Shown here: piece after piece, positions 34,412-45,595 of the stretch
Layout: each line of letters begins with the position of its first letter
Numbering within the stretch: the first letter of the stretch is position 1
Origin: Streptomyces sp. CCM_MD2014
GTDB lineage: Bacteria > Actinomycetota > Actinomycetes > Streptomycetales > Streptomycetaceae
Reading direction: 5' to 3'
NCBI RefSeq assembly: GCF_000772045.1
Contig: NZ_CP009754.1
Coordinates: 4,030,001-4,094,000 of the forward strand
DNA: 64,000 nucleotides
Notes under the pieces: model-generated
Seen by the model: only the letters and a program-made list of their open reading frames with translations
Told to the model about the DNA's origin: nothing
Database searches by the model: none
Position numbers and translations under genes: made by a program

Positions 34412-35688
34412 CAGCGCCCGGTGCCCCCGTAGACGACGGCCTCGTCGCGGTCGGAATCGAGCCCGAAGGCGGTGTGCACGGCGCGCACGGCCTCGTTCAC
34501 GTCGTCCTTGCGGGTGACGACCGAGATACGGATCTCGGAGGTCGAGATGAGCTCGATGTTCACCCCGGCGTCGGAGAGCGCGGTGAAGAAGTCGGCGGTG
34601 ACGCCCGGGTTGCTCTTCATCCCCGCGCCGACCAGGGAGATCTTGCCGATCTGGTCGTCGTAGCGCAGCGAGTCGAAGCCGATGCCCGGGCGGTTCTTCT
34701 CCAGCGCGTCGATGGCCTTGCGGCCCTCGGTCTTGGGTAGCGTGAACGAGATGTCCGTCAGGCCGGTGGAGGCGGCGGACACGTTCTGCACGACCATGTC
34801 GATGTTGACCTGGGCGTCGGCGATGGCGCGGAAGATCGCGGCCGCCTCGCCCGGCTTGTCGGGCACGCCGACAACCGTGACCTTGGCCTCGGAGGTGTCG
34901 TGCGCGACTCCGGAGATGAGGGCCTGCTCCACGTGCTTTTCCCCTTGCTTGATCGGCTCGCTGCTGACCCACGTGCCCTGCAGTCCGCTGAAGCTGGACC
35001 GCACGTGGATCGGGATGTTGTACCGGCGGGCGTACTCCACGCAACGGTGGAGCAGCACCTTGGAGCCGGAGGCAGCGAGCTCCAGCATGTCCTCGAAGGA
35101 GATCCAGTCGATCTTCTTCGCCTTCGGCACCACGCGCGGGTCGGCGGTGAACACGCCGTCGACGTCCGTGTAGATCTCGCAGACGTCCGCGTCGAGCGCG
35201 GCGGCGAGGGCGACGGCCGTGGTGTCGGAGCCGCCGCGGCCCAGCGTGGTGATGTCCTTGCTGTCCTGGCTGACGCCCTGGAAGCCGGCCACGATGGCGA
35301 CGTTGCCCTCGTCCACCGAGGTGCGGATGCGCCCCGGCGTGACGTCGATGATCCGGGCCTTGTTGTGGACCGAGTCGGTGATGACTCCGGCCTGGCTGCC
35401 GGTGAACGACTGGGCCTCGTGCCCCAGGTTTTTGATCGCCATGGCCAGCAGCGCCATGGAGATACGCTCTCCGGCGGTCAGCAGCATGTCGAGTTCACGT
35501 CCGGCAGGAATCGGGGAAACCTGCTCTGCGAGATCGATCAGCTCGTCCGTCGTGTCGCCCATCGCGGAAACGACGGCGACCACCTGGTTGCCGTTCTTCT
35601 TCGCTTCCACGATTCGCTTGGCGACGCGCTTGATGCCTTCGGCATCGGCTACGGAGGAGCCTCCGTACTTCTGCACGACAAGGCCCAC
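34411..35688 (-). CDS. ask: Aspartokinase
   Basis: Aspartokinase phosphorylates aspartate to start the aspartate family pathway. The 425-aa product has the amino-acid kinase signature VQKYGGSSVAD at the N-terminus and two C-terminal ACT domains (from about residue 265), which normally bind lysine/threonine for feedback control. An internal GTG (around residue 175) could give the separate beta subunit known in this family. The GTG at 35688 is preceded by GAGGAG. It forms an operon with asd. Confidence 0.95.
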   Translation of the reverse strand: MGLVVQKYGGSSVADAEGIKRVAKRIVEAKKNGNQVVAVVSAMGDTTDELIDLAEQVSPIPAGRELDMLLTAGERISMALLAMAIKNLGHEAQSFTGSQAGVITDSVHNKARIIDVTPGRIRTSVDEGNVAIVAGFQGVSQDSKDITTLGRGGSDTTAVALAAALDADVCEIYTDVDGVFTADPRVVPKAKKIDWISFEDMLELAASGSKVLLHRCVEYARRYNIPIHVRSSFSGLQGTWVSSEPIKQGEKHVEQALISGVAHDTSEAKVTVVGVPDKPGEAAAIFRAIADAQVNIDMVVQNVSAASTGLTDISFTLPKTEGRKAIDALEKNRPGIGFDSLRYDDQIGKISLVGAGMKSNPGVTADFFTALSDAGVNIELISTSEIRISVVTRKDDVNEAVRAVHTAFGLDSDRDEAVVYGGTGR

Positions 35689-35963
35689 GTGCGCTCCTCG
35701 CTCAATCCGTCTCTTTCCGCACGTACGTATATGTACTGCGGTCGGCTCATTTTACCGAGCGTCCGGATTTCCCCCCTGCGGTATCGCATGGTGAGACCCG
35801 GGTACTCGCTCAGGCTGGCTCATGCCCAGGGCGGGGCGGGTCACTCGGGAAAGTGCGGTGTGTCACACGTTCACAAGGCCGTCGGGCCACAACCTCGCCG
35901 GTCGGCGGTGAGTCTGATCTTCCGCGGTGCGTGGTGCACCGCGCTCCGGGGAGGATCACCGCC

Positions 35964-38162
35964 TTGTCACACGCCCGTCCGGTGCGCCGACGGCTCTTCG
36001 TCGCCGCCACCGCCGTTCTCGCCGCGACCGTCGGCGTCGTCGGCCTTCCGACCCCGTCGGCCGTGGCCGTCCCGTCGACGGACGGGGTGGTCTCGGCCGA
36101 CCAGGCCTCGGCCGCCTTCTTCCCGCCGAATCACCAGATCGTGGCGGTCACCGCGTCGGGCTACCTGACCTGGGACCGCACCAAGAACGACCGGGCCTGG
36201 GTACGGGCCTCGGACGGCCGGGTGACCGACCTGTCGGAGACCCTGCCCATGCAGGCCACCGGTTACGGCGATCTGGTGGCCGTGCAGCCCCGCCGCGACA
36301 CCGCGCAGCTGCGTGACCTGGTCACCGGTCGGACGCTCTACGACCTCTTCGTCCAGCCGGCCGCCGGTCTCGAGTACGTGGGTGCCGCCGGCCGGGCGCT
36401 CTTCCGCACGGACAGCAGCTCACCCAAGGGCGCCGACCTGTTCCTGCACACCCAGGGCAGCACCCGGACCCCGGTCACCGGCCTCCCCGCCGACGCGACG
36501 AACCGCCGGGTCTCGCCCGGCACCTCCACGCACGGCCTGATCACCTACACCAGCGGTGGCAAGAAGTACTGGGGCCTGATCGACCTCGCCACGGCCGCCG
36601 TGACGGAGACCGGCCTGCGGGACGAACCGAGCGGCAACGGGGACATCGCCGTTTCCCCCAATTACGTGGCATGGGTCGAGTACCGCCCGGAAGGGCCCCG
36701 CATCGCGGTCCGCACCCGCGCCACGGGCGCGGACCAGTACATCGCACTCGTGCCCGGAGCGATCACCCGCGACATCGAGGTGGGCCTCCAGGGCGACCAC
36801 GTGGTGTACGGCGACCCCGGTGGTCTCACCGACATCTACAAAAGCTCCCTGCACCCGCTGACCGCACGCAACCTGAAGACCGGGGCCACCACCAGGCTGC
36901 TGGACCACCTCACGTCCGCCGCGACCTCCCCCGACGGCGTGCTGCACGTGCGCGGCGGCACCGTCGCCGAGGGCGAGGGCGTCTACCGCATCACCACCGA
37001 CGCCGACGGCACCCCGACCGCGGACCTGATCGCGAGCACCGGCGAACCGACCAAACTCACGCTCGTCGGCCACGACGTCCCCGCCGTGATCCGCCTCGAC
37101 CGCAACGGCGGCCGGATCAAGCTGCACTGGACGCTGTCGCGGGGCAACGCGGACTTGCAGGTGACACTGCGCCACAAGCGCACCGGGAAGTCCACACAGG
37201 CGTTCGTGTACCAGCCGGAGCCGGAGGGCTACACCTTCGAGTGGCTGGGCGATCTCGAATGGTTCTCGACCACGGCGCCCAACGGCGACTACACGTGGGA
37301 GATCTCCGCCCTCCCGCGCAACGGCATCGGCCCGACCCTGACCGCGTCCGGCGCCTTCGAGGTCGTCCGCGAGCCCGCGCCGCACGACTACACGGACAAC
37401 GGCACCCCGGACCTCCTGGCCCGCGACCCGTCGGGCCGCCTGTGGCGCACCGACGCCCACTACAGGACGCTGGACAAGGCACTGACCCGTAGCGGGGACA
37501 AGAAACTCGTCGGCGGCGGCTGGAACACCTACGACCGGATCGAGGCGGCCGGCAACCTGGGCGGCGCCGCACACGGCGACCTGGTCGCCCGCGACAAGGC
37601 CGGTGTCCTCTGGCTCTACCTGAGCAAGGGCGACGGCACCTTCGCCACCCGCAGCCGCATCGGCGGCGGCTGGGGCGTCTACGACAAGATCACCGCGGGC
37701 AGCGACCTCACCGACGACGGCAGGGCCGACCTCCTGGCCACCGACAAGAGTGGCGTCCTGTGGCTCTACAAGGGCACCGGCGACTGGCGCGCCCCCTTCG
37801 CCAAGCGCACCCGGGTCGGCGGCGGCTGGGGCGTCTACAACAAGCTGACGGCCACGGGCGACATCGGCGGCGCCGCGACGGGTGACCTCATCGCCCGCGA
37901 CAAGGCCGGCGTCCTGTGGCTCTACCTCGGCAAGGGCGACGGCACCTTCGCGCCCCGCACCCGGATCGGCGGCGGCTGGAACGCCTACCAGTACATCGTC
38001 GGCATCGGCGACGCCGACAACGACGGACACCCCGACCTGTACGCCTACGGCCACGACCAGACGTACTACTACCCCGGCACCGGCAACTGGCGGGCACCCT
38101 TCGGCAGCCGGAAGGGCGACACCGTCCTCGACACGTACCCCGATCACACGGCGGTGCTCTGA
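35964..38162 (+). CDS. Secreted FG-GAP/VCBS repeat protein
   Basis: The 732-aa protein starts with RRRLFVAATAVLAATVGVVG and SAVAVP, a typical signal peptide. An N-terminal region of about 400 residues resembles a beta-propeller, followed by an Ig-like segment, and the last 250 residues contain repeats of the type DLVARDKAGVLWLYLSKGDG with calcium-binding DxDxDG-like loops (DADNDGHPDLYAYG). The function is likely extracellular binding. TTG 35964 is the start I choose because GGAGGA lies 8 nt before; the first 37 codons of the longer frame are not coding. Confidence 0.8.
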   Translation: MSHARPVRRRLFVAATAVLAATVGVVGLPTPSAVAVPSTDGVVSADQASAAFFPPNHQIVAVTASGYLTWDRTKNDRAWVRASDGRVTDLSETLPMQATGYGDLVAVQPRRDTAQLRDLVTGRTLYDLFVQPAAGLEYVGAAGRALFRTDSSSPKGADLFLHTQGSTRTPVTGLPADATNRRVSPGTSTHGLITYTSGGKKYWGLIDLATAAVTETGLRDEPSGNGDIAVSPNYVAWVEYRPEGPRIAVRTRATGADQYIALVPGAITRDIEVGLQGDHVVYGDPGGLTDIYKSSLHPLTARNLKTGATTRLLDHLTSAATSPDGVLHVRGGTVAEGEGVYRITTDADGTPTADLIASTGEPTKLTLVGHDVPAVIRLDRNGGRIKLHWTLSRGNADLQVTLRHKRTGKSTQAFVYQPEPEGYTFEWLGDLEWFSTTAPNGDYTWEISALPRNGIGPTLTASGAFEVVREPAPHDYTDNGTPDLLARDPSGRLWRTDAHYRTLDKALTRSGDKKLVGGGWNTYDRIEAAGNLGGAAHGDLVARDKAGVLWLYLSKGDGTFATRSRIGGGWGVYDKITAGSDLTDDGRADLLATDKSGVLWLYKGTGDWRAPFAKRTRVGGGWGVYNKLTATGDIGGAATGDLIARDKAGVLWLYLGKGDGTFAPRTRIGGGWNAYQYIVGIGDADNDGHPDLYAYGHDQTYYYPGTGNWRAPFGSRKGDTVLDTYPDHTAVL

Positions 38163-38234
38163 CCGGCAGCGGGCAACCGGCCCGGGGGCGCCATGTCCCG
38201 GGTCGGTGTCAGTCCGCCGGCGCCTCCCGCACGC

Positions 38235-39263
38235 TCACAGCGCGTGTCCCGTCCTCGGCGGAAGGCCGGCCGCCGCGCGCACCTCGGCCGCGCGGCGGGG
38301 GACGTCGACAACCTCGTACACCGCGTCGGGGGCGGCCAGGAACGTGTCCGGCACGTACCCGGCGTCCAGCAGACCGGCCTCCTCAGCCGCCACGGCCGCC
38401 TCGTACTCGGCGCGGCAGTCGGGGCACATGCCGCCCCTGATCTCCGTCGTCCGCTCGTCCGCGTCGCAGCTCATGCAGGCCATCACGGCGCGGGTCACCC
38501 GAGCCCGACGCGGGGCCGCCTTCTGACGGATCTTCGCCTTCTTCGGGGGCATCCTGTTCTCCAGTCGGTTGCGGGCGAGGCCGCCCGGGTTGTTCACGGT
38601 CGCGGGAAGGCCGTCGGTCACCGCGCGGGTGATGTCCTGGGGTGTCGCGCCCCGCGTCAGCCATTCCTCGGCCAGGGCGGCGAGGGACCGGCAGTCGGCC
38701 TCGGACAGGCGCATGCGGGGTTCCGCTTCGCGGATCGCGGCGAGGGTGAGGTACGGGGCACTCGACTCCGGGTCCGTGCCGGACTCGGGCTGCGGCTCGG
38801 GTTCGGGCAGCTCGGGCTCGTCGGTGCGGGCCAGGCCGGGGCGGAGGTCACCGGGCACGATCCGGCCGTTGCGCTGCCGCGCGAACTCCGCCCACCACTC
38901 CGCCGACCTGCACGTACGCGACCAGTACGTCCGCGTGACCCACCGCATGGTGTTGTCCTCGACGGTGATGTGTTCCTTGATCCAGCGCAGGTGGCCGGCT
39001 TCGGTGATGCGGGTCAGCGACGACCGCGTCGCCTGCTGGCCGTAGCGCGGGTGCTCCGCCGCGAGCACCTTGTGGCCCATCGCGTGGCCGTCGTCGAGGT
39101 GGTCGATGAAGACGGCGATCTCGGCATCACGCGGGGACAGATGTGCGAAGTCCGGGTCGGCGTGCGGGTCTTCGTCGCCCGCGAGGCGTTTTCCGTAGCC
39201 CGGATTGGCCATCGGGTGGGACGGGGAGGGGAGGGCGGGACTAGGCTTGGTTGAAGCCACCAT
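38235..39263 (-). CDS. HTH domain protein, Streptomyces-type regulator
   Basis: A 342-aa protein of a type common in Streptomyces. An early winged-helix-like region (LSPRDAEIAVFIDHLDDGHA, then RSSLTRITEAGHLRWIKEH) is followed by a Pro/Glu linker, a helical stretch and a C-terminal zinc-ribbon-like CMSC...CPDC motif. It likely binds DNA. I prefer ATG 39263 (AAGGAA upstream) over 39212 and 39398. The target is unknown; a DUF397/XRE pair follows upstream on the same strand. Confidence 0.7.
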   Translation of the reverse strand: MVASTKPSPALPSPSHPMANPGYGKRLAGDEDPHADPDFAHLSPRDAEIAVFIDHLDDGHAMGHKVLAAEHPRYGQQATRSSLTRITEAGHLRWIKEHITVEDNTMRWVTRTYWSRTCRSAEWWAEFARQRNGRIVPGDLRPGLARTDEPELPEPEPQPESGTDPESSAPYLTLAAIREAEPRMRLSEADCRSLAALAEEWLTRGATPQDITRAVTDGLPATVNNPGGLARNRLENRMPPKKAKIRQKAAPRRARVTRAVMACMSCDADERTTEIRGGMCPDCRAEYEAAVAAEEAGLLDAGYVPDTFLAAPDAVYEVVDVPRRAAEVRAAAGLPPRTGHAL

Positions 39264-39433
39264 CGGAGCTGGTTCCTTCGATGCGTCGGTCAGGTCCCGG
39301 ATTGGTGTTGGCGCACCGCCGGGGCCGACCTTTGTGGTCGTTTGCCGCGAACCTAGGGCGGCTTCACGCACCGGCGCAAGCCGATCACGGAACGTCACCC
39401 TATCGAGGTACGACGCATCAACTCGCGTTCAGA

Positions 39434-39473
39434 CTTGGTTGGTTGGGTATTTCAACCAGACCAGAAAACCAAG
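39434..39473 (-). terminator. Hairpin downstream of DUF397 gene
   Basis: A bipartite stem (CTTGGTT with AACCAAG, and inner GGTTG with CAACC) lies 23 nt past the DUF397 stop. It is AT-rich compared with its surroundings and could end the XRE-DUF397 transcript. Confidence 0.45.
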
Positions 39474-39495
39474 GGAAGAGCTCGGGTCCCGGGGC

Positions 39496-39681
39496 TCAAG
39501 CTCCGGGCCGAACTGCGGCGATGAACGCCGCCCAGGCAGGGGCCGAGACCTGGAACTCGGGGCCCGTGGGGGCGGACTTGGAGTCTCGGACGTGTATCGC
39601 GCCGCAGCGCGCGACCTCGACGCAGTTGCCACCTTCGTTGTCGCTGTAGCTCGACTTGAACCACTTCAACTGGTCGCTCAC
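39496..39681 (-). CDS. DUF397 protein
   Basis: A 61-aa protein with the family pattern FKSSYSDNEGGNCVEVA, then IHVRDSK and a hydrophobic end (AWAAFIAAV). DUF397 proteins pair with XRE/DUF5753 regulators in Streptomyces and are thought to act in a toxin-antitoxin-like or developmental control manner (BldB/WhiJ-related). The ATG overlaps the stop of the XRE gene by 4 nt, showing coupling. Confidence 0.92.
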   Translation of the reverse strand: MSDQLKWFKSSYSDNEGGNCVEVARCGAIHVRDSKSAPTGPEFQVSAPAWAAFIAAVRPGA

Positions 39682-40499
39682 TGCTGACTCACCATCCGCT
39701 CGATGAAACGGGCTGACTCATCGGGATCGAGCGCCCGCGTGCGGATCATGCTTAGCCGCTCGGTCACGCGGCTGACAACACCTGGTTCGGCCGAAAGCTC
39801 ACTGGCGAACGCGCCCTCCATAAAGGCGAATCGTTCGTGATCCTGCCCCTCCACGAGCACCATGGGACCCATCAGCGCATCGCTGAACGCCTGCCCGAAG
39901 GGAAGCACCTGCAACACGACGTTGCGCAGCCGGGACACCTCCAACAGGCGTTGCAGTTGCGCCTCGTCCACCAACGGGCTGCGCAGCACCGCCTCGTAGA
40001 GAACGAAGCTCAATCCCACCGGCGGCTTTGGTTCGGTGAGGATCGCCTGTCGCTCCATTCGGGCGGCGACTCGCTCCCCCACCGTCTCCTCGTCCAGAGG
40101 TGGGATGCGGTTGTCGATGAGTGCCTGCGCGTAAGTCCGGGTCTGCAACAACCCGGGGACGAGCGCGACTTCGTACGTCCACAGACTCGTCGCCTCGCGC
40201 TCCCGCTCGATGAAGTCCACCGCACGCGCCGAGTACCGTTCCCTGCGCACGTACTCCTTCGCCGCGCTCAGCATGCCCTGTGCGCCGCACAGTTCGTCCG
40301 CGATGTCCAAGAGCCTTGGGGACGGCATCCGTACGCCGCGTTCCATGGACGAGATGGTCTCGGGGGCGTAGTTGGCGGCGGTGGCCAGGGCCTCGCGGCT
40401 GACGTTGGCCAGGGTGCGCCAGCGTTTGATCTGGTTGCCGCTGTAGCACCAGGCCGCAGGTGGCTGGGAGTTGTTGTTCGGGTTCGGCACAGCGCCCAC
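39678..40499 (-). CDS. XRE/DUF5753 (Scr1-type) transcriptional regulator
   Basis: The 273-aa protein has an N-terminal Cro/C1-type HTH (IKRWRTLANVSREALATAAN, then YAPETISSMERGVRMPSP) and the DUF5753 effector domain (from about residue 90; VPGLLQTRTYAQALI). It controls or is controlled by its DUF397 partner. Upstream is a 52-bp gap to the DUF5063 gene. ATG 40499 is the first start and fits the HTH position. Confidence 0.92.
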   Translation of the reverse strand: MGAVPNPNNNSQPPAAWCYSGNQIKRWRTLANVSREALATAANYAPETISSMERGVRMPSPRLLDIADELCGAQGMLSAAKEYVRRERYSARAVDFIEREREATSLWTYEVALVPGLLQTRTYAQALIDNRIPPLDEETVGERVAARMERQAILTEPKPPVGLSFVLYEAVLRSPLVDEAQLQRLLEVSRLRNVVLQVLPFGQAFSDALMGPMVLVEGQDHERFAFMEGAFASELSAEPGVVSRVTERLSMIRTRALDPDESARFIERMVSQQ

Positions 40500-40551
40500 C
40501 TCCGACTGCTCGTGGCTACCGAGCGTAGGCGATCGGGGTGGTGTGCGTGAC

Positions 40552-41211
40552 CTACTTCACCGGACGCAGCCCCAGCGGTCCCGCGATCTCCCGGACCATG
40601 ACGCGCCCGGCCTCCGACTCCAGGGTCTCGTCGCCCAGCTCCTGGTCGGTGTCGAGGCCGTCCAGCTCCTCCAGGGGCTGGTTCAGGCGGACGTGGGCGA
40701 CGACCGACTGGAGGGCGCGCAGGGTGGCGGAGGCGGTGGAGCCCCAGTTGGAGAAGTAGGAGAACTGCCACCACCACAGGGCCTCCGTGGTGCGGCCGGC
40801 CTTGTAGTGGACCATGCCGTGGCGCAGGTCGGTGATGACGTCGGTGAGGTCGTCGGAGATACGGGCCGGGACCGGGGCACGGCGCGGCTCGTAGGGGTCG
40901 AAGACCTCGGAGTAGACGTCGATCGGGTCGAGGATGCGGGCCAGGTTCTCGCGGAGCTGGTCCACGTCCTGCTCCGGGCCCGGGTCGGGCTCGTAGCGCT
41001 CGTCGGGGACGATGTCCTCGTGGGCGCCCAGGCGGCCCCCGGCCAGCATCAGCTGGGAGACCTCCAGAAGGAGGAAGGGGACGGCGGAGTCCGGCTCGTC
41101 GCCCTTCGCCACCTCGGTGACGGCCACCAGGAAGCTCTCGATCTGGTCGGCGATCTGGACCGCGAAGTCGTCCGGGTTCTGGTCGGTCGCGTGCAGCGTG
41201 GCGTCAGACAT
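40552..41211 (-). CDS. DUF5063 domain protein
   Basis: A 219-aa acidic cytoplasmic protein with a conserved central block (LLLEVSQLMLAGGRLGAHED, then LRHGMVHYKAGRTTEALWWW). This matches DUF5063, a family I know from the recR neighbourhood of actinobacteria; its function is unknown. It overlaps recR by 8 nt on the same strand, so expression is coupled to recombination repair. Confidence 0.85.
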   Translation of the reverse strand: MSDATLHATDQNPDDFAVQIADQIESFLVAVTEVAKGDEPDSAVPFLLLEVSQLMLAGGRLGAHEDIVPDERYEPDPGPEQDVDQLRENLARILDPIDVYSEVFDPYEPRRAPVPARISDDLTDVITDLRHGMVHYKAGRTTEALWWWQFSYFSNWGSTASATLRALQSVVAHVRLNQPLEELDGLDTDQELGDETLESEAGRVMVREIAGPLGLRPVK

Positions 41212-41803
41212 CTAGGAGTCGTCTCCCCTCGAAGGCGCGGCCGAGGGTCACCTCGTCCGCGTACTCCAGGTCGCCACCCACTGGGAGGCCGCTGGCCAGG
41301 CGGGTGACCTTGAGGCCCATGGGCTTGATCATGCGGGCGAGGTACGTGGCCGTGGCCTCGCCCTCCAGATTCGGGTCCGTGGCCAGAATCAGCTCCGTGA
41401 CCGTGCCGTCCGCCAGACGGGCCAGCAGCTCACGGATGCGCAGGTCGTCGGGGCCGACCCCGTCGATCGGGCTGATCGCGCCGCCGAGCACGTGGTAGCG
41501 CCCGCGGAACTCGCGGGTGCGCTCGATGGCGACGACGTCCTTCGGCTCCTCCACCACGCAGATGACGGACGGGTCTCGCCGGGTGTCGCGGCAGATGTTG
41601 CACTGCTCCTCCTGCGCGACGTTTCCGCAGGTCGCACAGAAGCGGACCTTGGCCTTCACTTCCATGAGGGCCTGGGCGAGCCGCCGTACGTCGGTCGGCT
41701 CGGCCTGCAGGACGTGGAAGGCGATCCGCTGCGCGCTCTTGGGACCGACGCCGGGCAGCCGCCCGAGTTCGTCGATGAGGTCCTGGACCACGCCTTCGTA
41801 CAA
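41204..41803 (-). CDS. recR: Recombination protein RecR
   Basis: RecR acts with RecO (and RecF) to load RecA at gaps. The 199-aa length is typical. Visible are the helix-hairpin-helix LGRLPGVGPKSAQRIAFH (about residues 12-29), the C4 zinc finger CATCGN...QCNICRD (Cys 57-72 region) and the Toprim domain (VVEEPKDVVAIERT, then ILATDPNLEGEATA). It is the upstream partner of the DUF5063 gene and lies 85 nt below ybaB. Confidence 0.97.
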   Translation of the reverse strand: MYEGVVQDLIDELGRLPGVGPKSAQRIAFHVLQAEPTDVRRLAQALMEVKAKVRFCATCGNVAQEEQCNICRDTRRDPSVICVVEEPKDVVAIERTREFRGRYHVLGGAISPIDGVGPDDLRIRELLARLADGTVTELILATDPNLEGEATATYLARMIKPMGLKVTRLASGLPVGGDLEYADEVTLGRAFEGRRLLDV

Positions 41804-41888
41804 CGGACTGCCGTCCTTCCTGAGGTTCGTGCACTACGTACGGTAGATGGCTCCGGCCGGTTGGAGAAAGGCGAACCGGAGAGACGGC

Positions 41889-42236
41889 TCAGAACGGCAG
41901 GCCGGGGATGCCGGTGCCGCCACCGCCCAGCCCCTGGGCGAGCGGGCCGAGCTTCTGCTGCTGGAGGTTCTGCGCGTTCTCGTTGGCCGCCTGGACGGCC
42001 GCGACGACCAGGTCGGCGAGGGTCTCGGTGTCCTCCGGGTCCACCGCCTTCGGGTCGATCTTCAGGCCGCGCAGCTCGCCGGAGCCGGTGACCGTGGCCT
42101 TCACCAGGCCGCCGCCCGCCTGGCCGTCGACCTCGGTCTGCGCCAGTTCCTCCTGGGCCTTCGCCAGGTCCTGCTGCATCTTCTGGGCCTGCTGGAGCAG
42201 CTGCTGCATGTTGGGCTGGCCACCACCGGGGATCAC
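41889..42236 (-). CDS. YbaB/EbfC nucleoid-associated protein
   Basis: A 115-aa YbaB/EbfC-type DNA-binding protein, usually encoded beside recR. It has the expected helix (LLQQAQKMQQDLAKAQEELA), a beta sheet (VKATVTGSGELRGLKIDP), a second helix (DLVVAAVQAANENAQNLQQ) and a Gly-rich tail. The start is GTG 42236. Gene order ybaB-recR is typical across bacteria. Confidence 0.95.
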   Translation of the reverse strand: MIPGGGQPNMQQLLQQAQKMQQDLAKAQEELAQTEVDGQAGGGLVKATVTGSGELRGLKIDPKAVDPEDTETLADLVVAAVQAANENAQNLQQQKLGPLAQGLGGGGTGIPGLPF

Positions 42237-42519
42237 GTTCAGCTCCCATCAAGTCCGGTCACGACGGTTTTGCCGTTCGGCACGAGCCTACGTGGTCCGG
42301 GCGGCCCTCGCCCCAGCACTCTTTCGAGTGATGCCGTCGTCGCCCTATACCTGATCACCGCCCTCTTCCGGGCGGAAAAGCGGCGGAACCCGGCTCTTCG
42401 CCACCCATTGGGCGGTAGGAAGGGTTCCGGCGCGGCGTTCCGGCGCAGGATTCCGGCGCACGAGTCCTCGCGGACGGCAAGCGGTACGGCGAGCAGTGGC
42501 GAGCAGTAGGGAGTGCCGG

Positions 42520-43284
42520 GTGGGTCAGCCGGAGATGCAGCCCGAGGGGCCGCCGCAGTACGGGCGGGACGGCGAGAGGACGGCCGGACCGCTGCCGGGC
42601 GACCTGACCGGGCGGGCGTTTCCCCTCGGGGACTGGGCACTGCCCGCCGAGCGGCTGGACGAGCTGTACCGGTGGGTGGAGCAGGGCGCGCTGGACACGG
42701 CGGCCTGGTACCTCGCGGACCGGGTGTGGAAGCGGCGCGGCGCCGTGCTGCTGCGGTGCGGGGCCGCGGTGGGTGCGGTCGCCGGGGCGGCCCTGCCGCT
42801 GCTCGACCTGTTCGGCGTGGTGGGCGGCGGGGTCGCGGGCTGGGGATACCTGGCGCTGCTGTGGGCGGTGGCGTGCGTGGCGGGCGACCGGTACTTCGGG
42901 GTCACGTCCGGGTGGATGCGGGACGTGGCCACGGCACAGGCGGTGCAGCGCCGGCTCCAGGCGCTCCAGTTCGACTGGGCGTCGGAGAGCGTACGGGAGG
43001 TACTGGGACCGGCCGAGGGGACGGCGAGCGAGGCCGCGGAGCGGTGCCTGCTGGTGCTGCGGCGGTTCTCGGAGGACGTGACGGAGCTGGTGCGGGCGGA
43101 GACGTCGGACTGGATGATGAGCTTCCGTCCGGGTCCGGCGCCCCTGGGACCGCACGCCGCCGCGGTGGCGGACGGGCCGCGTCCGGAGGGCGGGGGCGCG
43201 GGGGTCACCGGGCGGTTCGCCGTCCCCCCGCAGAACGGCACCCGTCCGAACATGCCCCGCCAGCGCCCGCCGGAGCCCCGGTGA
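42520..43284 (+). CDS. SLATT-like two-helix membrane protein
   Basis: A 254-aa protein with a short N-terminal region (LDELYRWVEQGALDTAAWYL), two membrane helices (about residues 78-120, GAAVGAVAGAALPLLDLF and WGYLALLWAVACVAGDR) and then a helical cytoplasmic domain. This pattern fits SLATT-type proteins, some of which are pore-forming effectors of signalling defence systems. Here it sits in a conserved core locus without a nucleotide cyclase, so a defence role is doubtful. GTG 42520 has AGGGAG upstream. It converges on the kinase gene. Confidence 0.65.
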   Translation: MGQPEMQPEGPPQYGRDGERTAGPLPGDLTGRAFPLGDWALPAERLDELYRWVEQGALDTAAWYLADRVWKRRGAVLLRCGAAVGAVAGAALPLLDLFGVVGGGVAGWGYLALLWAVACVAGDRYFGVTSGWMRDVATAQAVQRRLQALQFDWASESVREVLGPAEGTASEAAERCLLVLRRFSEDVTELVRAETSDWMMSFRPGPAPLGPHAAAVADGPRPEGGGAGVTGRFAVPPQNGTRPNMPRQRPPEPR

Positions 43285-43312
43285 CCGTCGGCGACGGGTG
43301 CTGCGGCTTCGC

Positions 43313-45406
<2,094 letters not shown>

Positions 45407-45595
45407 GCCGCGCCGCCTTCCCCCCGCACATGAACAACAGGGCGAGGATAGTGCGGAGGCGGTCGCGCGGACCGCGGGCGTTGTCCACGGTTCCGTAACA
45501 GGAGCGGCCCCGTCGACAACCTGTCGTGGAAAGCCTCCGACCGCAGACAGGACGCCGATTCCGTTTCCGCATCGCGGACATCTACCCTCGGCCGC

